Source of the DNA: Apostichopus californicus | Taxonomy: Eukaryota; Echinodermata; Holothuroidea; Aspidochirotida; Stichopodidae | Direction of reading: 5' to 3' | Length of the DNA stretch: 33,558 nucleotides | NCBI GenBank assembly: GCA_020650975.1 | Contig: JAIPMN010064589.1 | Coordinates: 1-33,558 of the forward strand | Shown here: positions 27,112 to 33,558 of the stretch, piece by piece | Position numbering within the stretch: the stretch's first letter is position 1 | Layout: each line of letters begins with the position of its first letter | Program-made: the position numbers and the translations under genes | Notes under the pieces: generated by a model | The model's database searches: none | Seen by the model: only the letters and a program-made list of their open reading frames with translations | What the model was told of the DNA's origin: nothing

Positions 27112-30100
27112 GTATTTATCTTAATTTAGCCAAATACACAGTCATTGTATGTTTGTATGTAAAGCCAAAGCCAACATTGAAAGACTTTTAGCGGATATTG
27201 TTAATGGTAAGAGTTTTGTAACAACATGTCCACTATAAACGGATATGAAAAATATAATAGCCGATTCACACAGAGATTACAGTAACTGCTGTAAATCTTA
27301 AAGTTTTGTTCCGCAGTAAAAACTTGATCGTGCTGACAAATATGATAATTCGGTAACATGTGCTTATTAGGTTTACAGTTAGAACTGAGGATATGTGTAA
27401 TCCCAACAAATTCCAACAACTTGATTTGTTGGAATTACACATATCCTCAGTTCTTACTGTAATCCTAATAGCACATGCTACCGATTTATAGCACGATCCA
27501 GTTTTTACTGTGGTACAAATCTTTAAAATTTACAGTAGTATCTGTGTTCTCTGTGTGTATCGGGTGAATATAAGGCTCTGTTAATAATCACATCCACGTG
27601 AACAATATTTGACATGCCTCAATGTTTGGTCATAATTTTGCCATAGCTCAGTATTAGTTCCTACATTGCTTCTGAGAGATCAGATACATGAATATTGGTT
27701 AGACTAACTGATAATTCTTTCCTTTGAACATCTTTATTTTTTTCACAAAGCCTAATTCATCTTCTCTGTTAACTTTATTTCCCCCTCTCTTCAAGGCAAA
27801 CCCTTAGCGGGGTGTGTACAAAAGCAATTTGTGGAATACAGAACAAGAGGGCTAATCTTGTGCCAATTTCCACAAGATGACTTTGATTCCATATATTGGT
27901 ACGATAACACAAACGGCAGTGGGGCGGAACCCACGCTGACTTACGACGGTAAAGAAAAAAATGGTGACGGATATTTCAGTGGAGAATTCGATATTCATGA
28001 CAACGGCACTTTAATCATCAATAATGTTTCTCTTTTGCATGAAAAGAATTTCAAAGTTGTTTGGTTTTTGCCGAGTGAGTTGTTTAATACATACCATATT
28101 GAGGTGGAAGTTACAGGTAAAGATAATTTTAATTGTAATTTCAATGTTGAATATTTTTGTAATTCTATTGTAGGAGTAAATGAAAGACCTTTGTGAAAGA
28201 ATATGTCTAGAAGTAAACTGTATGGTTCTACAGGACTTTGATTTTTTGCAACATTTCTGCAGGGCAGAACTATTTACTTGAAGCACGAAAACATTGCCAA
28301 GACAAAATCTAAAAAATACATCATCTATGGCAAAGGCAGAAATGTATTTCTGTACCGAATTGAATGTAATACCATTGAGAAGCCTTAGGATATTCCAAGG
28401 GTGAACTTATTAAACTGACGAAAGAGGAATATTCTAACCATCCTTGGGAAATTATATTTAGTGTTTCGAGGTATAGAGTGTTGAACTGTCAGCAAGTAGT
28501 TGTGACGTCGTAGATGCAAATAATTTGGCAAAAGCTTATTTCATTGCTTTCATCAATTTAAAACTTGAAAAAATTAGCTGAAAAAAATGAAAAAAACTAG
28601 ACATTCAATATGTTTTTACCTACAAGGCAACACATATCCTTCAGACTAAGTTGAAATCGTAACCAGGGTGAAGAAAAAAGTAATCAATAAAGCAAAACAT
28701 AGCTTTATCGGTTGTCAATGGCAACTGCTACATCACAACTACGATATCACAACTACGATATGTATGTTTTCATGTTCCGTTTCTTGGCAAAACCTAAGGC
28801 AGTTTCAACCATGAATCAAATAGACGGTATGTAGGAACTTAATGCAAACTTAACCGGGATGCTTTGAGTATTTCACTTTTACCAGTCAAGAAAATGTATC
28901 TCTGCACTTTCTTGCTGGGGAGGTTGACCGTTACACGAGATTACTAAAGATTGTGAAAAATGCAAAATAAATTGAAACAATTAATGTATTATATAAGGTT
29001 GTCTAAAATCTATGCCGCTTTAGTTTTATTTCATCACTCCTTCTCACCCTCCTTCGTATCAATCCACTATTTGCATTCTTCCGTATATATACGCTTATAA
29101 GCGTTGTTAAGTTTAACTATAACCTTGTATTTATTATTTAGATGAATTATTATTTGTGAAACAGTGCCTAGGGCCTATACAAGCATATTTCAGAAATTGT
29201 CTGTTGCAATCAGTATCGCAGTTGATAAAAGCCATATTGAACACACTTTGTAATGCTTGCTGTTGTTTTATAATTACAGTGACACCTACTCAAATGTTCC
29301 CTCGCATAAACAACTGCAGTGATACAAAAGAAGTATGTAACATCCGTGCCCTACCCAGCGGTAATCTTACATGTAGTGTGAATAGAGCAAAGCCTGCGAG
29401 CCAGTTGGAATGGTTTATGGTAGTTGACGGTATGGAAAAACGTATTGAGACTCTAACAAACATTAAACCAGATTCGAATTATGGTACATATCACTCTAGC
29501 GCGGTGATAGTTTTAAGTGATGTATCAGCAACTTATCTTGGCCTATTCATCTGCAGTTCAAGACTGAAGCAGTTTGATAATGCAAGATCTAAGAAAGTCT
29601 TGATTGACATGTTGAATGTAACTGCTGTAACCGCTATGCCGTATTTACAATTAAATCGGGAAATGGGAAGGCGAGCGGAGCTCAAATGTTCTTTGAGGGC
29701 TGCAAATATGTTTTTATGGAGGAAAGCCTTATCTAACGAAAATCAGTTGATCAGCTTTTCAGCTCTAGATGACGTTTATGTTGCGACAACACAAATAGCC
29801 GACCACTATCAGATGAGAAGCGACGGGACTTTATTTATTGAATCCTCCAAGATTGATGACGAGGGAAAATTCATATGCCTATCAAGCGATGGTGTCGAAA
29901 GCAACGTAGCAGTAGTAGAACTGTTAATAATAGGTAGGTTATAGATCAGTCAAAACTCCTTTACTTTGGTTATCTAAAACTTCATACCGTGTACGGCTGC
30001 GAGATGGTGGGTACATATCAATGCGTATATTACAAAACTTTATTAATTATGAATGGTTATTGATTTTTCTTCAAACTTAGTTCCACCTTCACCTTCGTAC

Positions 30101-30410
30101 ATCGTGATGGACGGATGTTCGACAGGGTTATGCTTTGTAGCTGTCAACGAAACAAAAACGTTAACATGCACAGTAACCGGTGCACGACCACCTGTTCTGC
30201 TACAATGGCATGTTGTCGATGTGGAAAAGATTACAATTACTAATCAAGATCACGATGTTCTAGAAAATATGGGTTTGTACGACACAAAAGCTAGCTTACA
30301 GTTTGACATTACCACTGAAGCTAGTTGTGGAGATATTCTTACGGTCACTTGTCAAGCAACTGGCGCCGCGACAGAGCTGTTCCGCCCGTCCAAAGATCTG
30401 CGATTCCAAG
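27045..30410 (+). CDS. Gene B (partial): Ig-domain receptor-like protein, first four coding exons
   Basis: Exons 27045-27111, 27796-28116, 29280-29933 and 30081-30410 all join in phase 1 and encode 457 residues without a stop. They comprise a signal peptide (1 to about 22) and four Ig-like domains (23-129, 130 to about 243, about 244-347, 348-457). No transmembrane exon or stop exon is recognised after 30410, so the gene is 3'-incomplete in the window. It shares the strand, signal-exon phase and four-Ig layout of gene A but differs in having two Ig domains in one exon. A membrane receptor is likely but unproven; it could also be a secreted Ig protein. Confidence 0.75.
27264..27569. mobile_element. 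Foldback/MITE hairpin in gene B intron 1
   Basis: The left arm (about 27264-27409) is the near reverse complement of the right arm (about 27427-27569). Both share ATTCAC at the outer ends, CAGTAAAAACTNGATCGTGCT in the middle, and GAACTGAGGATATGTGTAAT near the centre. The loop is under 20 bp. There is no coding content, as expected of a non-autonomous palindromic element. Confidence 0.88.
27796..28116 (+). CDS. Gene B exon 2: V-like Ig domain 1 lacking the second core cysteine
   Basis: Symmetrical phase 1-1, 107 codons, residues 23-129. Cys45 (LILCQF) and Trp57 (IYWYDN) are the B and C strand landmarks. DNGTLIINNVSLLHEKNF is a typical E-F stretch, but where the Tyr-x-Cys should follow there is KVVWF, so the canonical disulfide cannot form. 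Cys29 near the N terminus is a spare. Sequons occur in the E-F region. Acceptor ctcttcaag and donor GTAAAG. Confidence 0.78.
28117..29279 (+). other. Gene B intron 2
   Basis: About 1.16 kb, AT-rich, no gene. A short direct repeat (CACAACTACGATAT, twice near 28734-28760) is the only structure I note. It ends at a clean ttataattacag acceptor. Confidence 0.6.
29280..29933 (+). CDS. Gene B exon 3: two fused Ig-like domains (2 and 3)
   Basis: A 654-bp phase 1-1 exon, 218 codons, residues 130-347. Ig2: Cys161 (NLTCSV), Trp174 (LEWFMV) and Cys221 (GLFICSS), with an extra pair Cys142/Cys149 ahead. Ig3: Cys266 (LKCSLR), Trp276 (FLWRKA) and Cys329 in DEGKFIC (323-329). No intron separates them, unlike the one-domain-per-exon pattern elsewhere in the window. 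Confidence 0.85.
30081..30410 (+). CDS. Gene B exon 4: Ig-like domain 4
   Basis: Symmetrical phase 1-1, 110 codons, residues 348-457. Cys377 (TLTCTV), Trp390 (LQWHVV) and Cys438 (TVTCQAT) form the core. Cys360/Cys365 ahead of strand B repeat the pattern seen in Ig2, and Cys430 is extra. The donor is CAAG/GTAATA; reading into the intron gives a stop about a dozen codons later. Confidence 0.82.
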
Positions 30411-30767
30411 GTAATATTACATGTATAATACTATATGTAACCAAATCATAGAGTTTATTTCTCTAAGGCCTCCTCGTCATTTGTGCAATAATACAGGATG
30501 GTCCAGCATCTAGTAAGATATCTCAGTTTTGCATAGCAAAAGCTAGACTGACAAACGTTATCTGGAAAATAGTGGAAAATTGTTGCAACCAAATGCTGGG
30601 TTTTTTCCAATTAATCCATAGTAGGTTTAATGGCATCTTCGTCATATTTACTATACGTTACCACAGTGTTGGTCAGTTAACGTAAACCTTTCACCTCGTT
30701 AAATGTTAGGCAGGCCCAGGTTAATACTTGTTATCTTCAAACGATGAATACGTTTAACTCTTGGTTA

Positions 30768-30816
30768 GTTTAATGTTTCTCATACTTCTTTATAATATGT
30801 AAGAGAAACATTAAAC
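30768..30816. repeat. Perfect 14-bp inverted repeat
   Basis: GTTTAATGTTTCTC at 30768-30781 is perfectly complementary to GAGAAACATTAAAC at 30803-30816, with a 21-nt loop. Downstream of the last gene B exon found. Hairpin-forming; function unknown. Confidence 0.85.
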
Positions 30817-30900
30817 ATATAATATAATCGACACTAAAATAGCATACGACTTTCGGTGGTATGATCATGTGTAACCCTCTTTCACATGTAACTGTATAGG

Positions 30901-30985
30901 CAGAAAAGTCTTATCTAACGAAAATCAGTTGATGAGCTTTTTGCTCTATATGACGTTTATGTTGAGCCAACACAAATAACCGTTT
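30901..30985 (+). pseudogene. Broken partial copy of gene B exon 3 (Ig3 region)
   Basis: About 82 bases closely match 29720-29802, the part of exon 3 containing the codons for LSNENQLISF. A one-base deletion in the GAGCTTTTTGCTC stretch shifts the frame, and a stop follows soon after. No acceptor or Ig cysteines accompany it. It is a relic of a local duplication, about 1.2 kb downstream of its source. Confidence 0.85.
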
Positions 30986-30986
30986 G

Positions 30987-31457
30987 AACGAAATCCAGAT
31001 AAAAAAATGGAAATCAACACAGGTGAATATAGTTTACAAGTGTTTCTTTCTTATTTCACCTTCAGCACATCATCTGTATAATTGCTTTAACCTTACATTG
31101 AATACAAATGTATTCTCTAACCATGTTTCATTTGCAATATGATGCAAAAAACATTTGCTCATCCTTTTCTTCATCCTCTCTTGATATTATTGCCATCCTT
31201 TCCTATTTTTAAAAGAAACATTTCTCATCACACTTTCTCATCTCAATCATATTATCCATCTCCTTTTCCAAGTTACCATCTTATTAACTTAATTCCTGAT
31301 CCCAATCCTAGACACATATCTCTTTTCCTCTCATAAGAACTTCATGATGAAAATGTCTCACCTGTAGGCAGTAAGAGCTGGAGAAAGAAATCCAGATAAA
31401 ATAAATTGACATCAACACAATTGAAATATAGTTCGCAAGTGTTGGCCTACTTTCTCC
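30987..31457. repeat. Direct duplication of ~75 bp, spacing ~395 bp
   Basis: GAAATCCAGATAAAA...ATCAACACA...GAATATAGTT...CAAGTGTT occurs near 30990 and again near 31385. The left copy adjoins the broken exon relic, so the pieces may belong to one larger rearranged duplication. Confidence 0.8.
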
Positions 31458-31459
31458 TG

Positions 31460-32930
31460 CCTCTGAAAGGTCCACTTGGATTCTTCCATAAATTAAACGG
31501 GTAAGGTGATAATTATAACAATTTAAACGATGAGTTCAAGAGAGATTATAGAGTTAAAGGAATATGGGGGGGGGGGTACAATATAAAAGTTAAATTTCTA
31601 GGGCACTACTCATGTTTAAACATTACACAGGAGATCACTCACCAACCGTCAATCTGATCATGTGTATTCCCTATCAGAAGGACTCGTGATACTCAAAATA
31701 CTCGATCATGTCGCAGTATCGACGTAAGGGGCTGGCGGTTGAGAGGAGATCAAGTTGTTTGATTTTCGTGCCCAGGCTTTATCTTGGGTGACTTTGTTTC
31801 ATAAAGTATCAGAATTATACAATTTTTTGCACTTGGGATGAGATCATTTCATTGACCATTTTATGGACGCTAAAGTTCCACTAGGTTTGAAAGAAGTAAC
31901 TGACGGAAATCAATTATTCCCTATCAACCAATCAGATATCACTGGAAAGACATCGAACAATATCACAATGGGGTTCTATTCATGATCAAAGGTAGACATA
32001 TAACATTATTTAGGGAGGTTCATCAAGAAGAAACTCCCTCCCAACACATATATACGTACTCATGTAATACACCTGTTGTGCCAGTATATTTCATATGGTG
32101 TTCTGTAAAATCAGGGCAAATAATGGCACAAGTCATATACTGCCACCTAGATACACTGATGTATCTTATAACATTTATGCAATTTATGATACCTAAATGC
32201 ACTCTCCTTTTTATTCAGCAATAAATCCTACGTGGAGTAGCCTATGGTCCCTTCAATATTTGAACCATTTCAAGTGTTTTGTTATTGTTTATCTCGCTTT
32301 TATTCAGTTATTGGGGTCCTGACGTGTAAAAAACTTGTTTGCAAGACTACGTTTAGTATACTAAGTTTGTGCAATATTTAATTTTCCCCCTGTGATAGCT
32401 GTCTAGGCCTAGGCAAGGTTTCCTACATAATAAAATGAGCCCAAGCATAGGCCTACACCTCTTGTACTAACATTTAGAATAAGCGTATACAGTCCATTTT
32501 GTACAAGTTGTTTGTTTTTGTAAATTCTCAATCCACAGTGTCTTGGTACTCATATACCACCATATACAGTTACTATGTGCAAGTGAAGAGGAAATTATGG
32601 CTAGGCCACATCCATTTTATGTCAGTGTTCTTGGTAAGATGCAAGTAATATTGCCCCGTTTTTTTCGTGTATATCGAGCTGAGCCTAATGCCTATCCCTT
32701 CACTTATGGTAGCATACGCCTATTAAAAGCCCCGTTGATTTGCACACTAAATCACAAAAGTAATGCGATCTCTAAGCCTAGATAGAAGTTCTCACTAGCT
32801 AAACGCTACCCATCACTGGATAGTTGATAAGTTGGCCTTTTATGGCACAATCAATTTTTGGTTTCGATGATAATCGTAACCTATGCATTCATGCAGGTGG
32901 AGAGTGTGTGTGTATATGTGTGCGTTTGTT
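31460..32930. other. Right-hand region without a recognised gene
   Basis: About 1.5 kb in which I find no domain, transmembrane exon or RNA gene. It contains a poly-G run (31566-31576) and a TAGGCCTAGG/TAGGCCTA-rich patch near 32405-32455. It may be a gene B intron. Confidence 0.5.
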
Positions 32931-32939
32931 TTGCTATCT

Positions 32940-33089
32940 GACCGAGGACTTGAACAAAAGAATTTTAGGTCCTCGGTTGTGATTTCTAAGGAATCAACAC
33001 GTCCTCGGAAGAATTCTATTGTATGGGGTATTGTTAAGGTTAGGGTACGTGGATTTGAACAATGGAAAATACAAAAGGGTCCTCGGTCT
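32940..33089. repeat. Small inverted-repeat element with GACCGAGGAC ends
   Basis: GACCGAGGAC at 32940-32949 faces GTCCTCGGTC at 33079-33088. Two internal GTCCTCGG copies and a short TGATTTCT/AGGAATCA inverted pair lie between. It is suggestive of a small non-autonomous element; the ends are uncertain. Confidence 0.5.
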
Positions 33090-33136
33090 GAATGTAATAC
33101 AAACATGTGTGGGTGTGGGTGTGGGACGCCTCGCTT

Positions 33137-33470
33137 GTAAACACGATATCTCAAGAAGGGAAGCTTGGACCAATCTAATATTAAGTGTTTATGAGCACCA
33201 CATTGAGTAGAAGAACCTAATTGTTTTGTGGGGAGGTCAAAGGTCAATTGGAGTTACCATGGCCAAATATGGAAAACCTTGTAAACACGATATCTCAAGG
33301 AGGCAAGCTTGGACCAATCTCATATTACGTGAGTGGGAGGACCACATTTAGGAGCTAAAGGTGTTTTTAGTGGAGGTCAAAGGTCATTTGGGGCACCACA
33401 GGGTCAAATTGTGTAAACCTTGTAAACACGATAACTCTTGAAGGGAAGGTTGGATACGGAGAGCCAAACG
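33137..33470. repeat. Tandem array, 141-144 bp unit, with DR1-like sites
   Basis: GTAAACACGAT(A)TCTC begins at 33137, 33281 and 33422. Units continue through AAGCTTGGACCAATCT, a GACCACATT-type stretch, then GGAGGTCAAAGGTCA (33232-33246 and 33372-33386). AGGTCAAAGGTCA is a direct repeat with one-base spacing. I recall this family as dispersed in echinoderm and hemichordate genomes, which needs a database search. The array may continue in diverged form. Confidence 0.88.
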
Positions 33471-33506
33471 TTCCATAAATGTCGAAAAAGAAAGTGAAGT
33501 GTCCAA

Positions 33507-33558
33507 TTCGATATCAACATGTTACAATTCGATATCAGCATGTTACAATTCCATATTG
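33507..33558. repeat. Start of a ~22-bp tandem repeat at the window edge
   Basis: The unit CAATTCGATATCA(A/G)CATGTTA repeats at least twice and begins a third time before the window ends. Confidence 0.85.

Noticed and set aside
31139-32224. Short plus-strand frames after gene B exon 4 as possible transmembrane or tail exons
   Set aside because: No continuous hydrophobic helix with flanking splice sites in phase 1 was found; the first is a low-complexity Pro/Ser/Phe stretch from T/C-rich DNA.
32840-33247. 135-residue minus-strand frame at the right edge
   Set aside because: It lies across the small inverted-repeat element and the DR1-containing tandem array and shows no domain.

Overview
The window looks like an AT-rich nuclear genome segment from a marine invertebrate deuterostome, most probably an echinoderm and perhaps a sea cucumber. 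The basis is spliced genes with canonical GT-AG introns, immunoglobulin exons bounded by phase-1 introns, dense short repeats and MITE-like inverted repeats, and an array at the right edge (AGGTCAAAGGTCA followed by GTAAACACGATATCTC) that I associate with echinoderm and hemichordate genomes. The species assignment is an inference from memory, not a search result.

Layout. Positions 1-7511 carry no gene I can support. They hold a large foldback element (about 179-1212) with a related modular satellite (1213-1590), trinucleotide microsatellites, and a minus-strand tRNA-derived SINE (about 5590-5845). Positions 7512-22168 hold one complete 18-exon gene (gene A). Its predicted 846-residue product has a signal peptide, four Ig-like domains, one transmembrane helix, a juxtamembrane segment built from several very small exons, and a receptor-tyrosine-kinase-like domain. 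All exon phases agree and the summed coding length is an exact multiple of three. Positions 22169-27044 are intergenic and repeat-rich. Positions 27045-30410 hold the first four coding exons of a second gene on the same strand (gene B): a signal peptide and four Ig-like domains, with the 3' end beyond or not recognised within the window. The right end contains a broken copy of a gene B exon, small repeats and a 141-144 bp tandem array.

How the genes may work. Gene A is the main result. Its kinase fold is retained (SDVW, WEIF, CW and RPNF motifs), but every catalytic signature is lost: glycine loop degraded, beta-3 Lys replaced by Ser, HRD changed to HPG, catalytic-loop Asn changed to Lys, DFG changed to DFC, and no Tyr in the activation loop. 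It is therefore predicted to be a receptor pseudokinase. It keeps candidate SH2-docking tyrosines (YVNK after the membrane, YESM near the C terminus), so an ErbB3-like role as a ligand-binding scaffold that is phosphorylated by a partner kinase is plausible. The intron after the transmembrane exon appears to start with GC rather than GT. Reading into it gives a stop three codons after the splice point, which would produce a membrane-anchored decoy lacking all signalling parts. Gene B is a same-strand Ig receptor-like neighbour of similar ectodomain design, suggesting a local family of rapidly changing Ig receptors.
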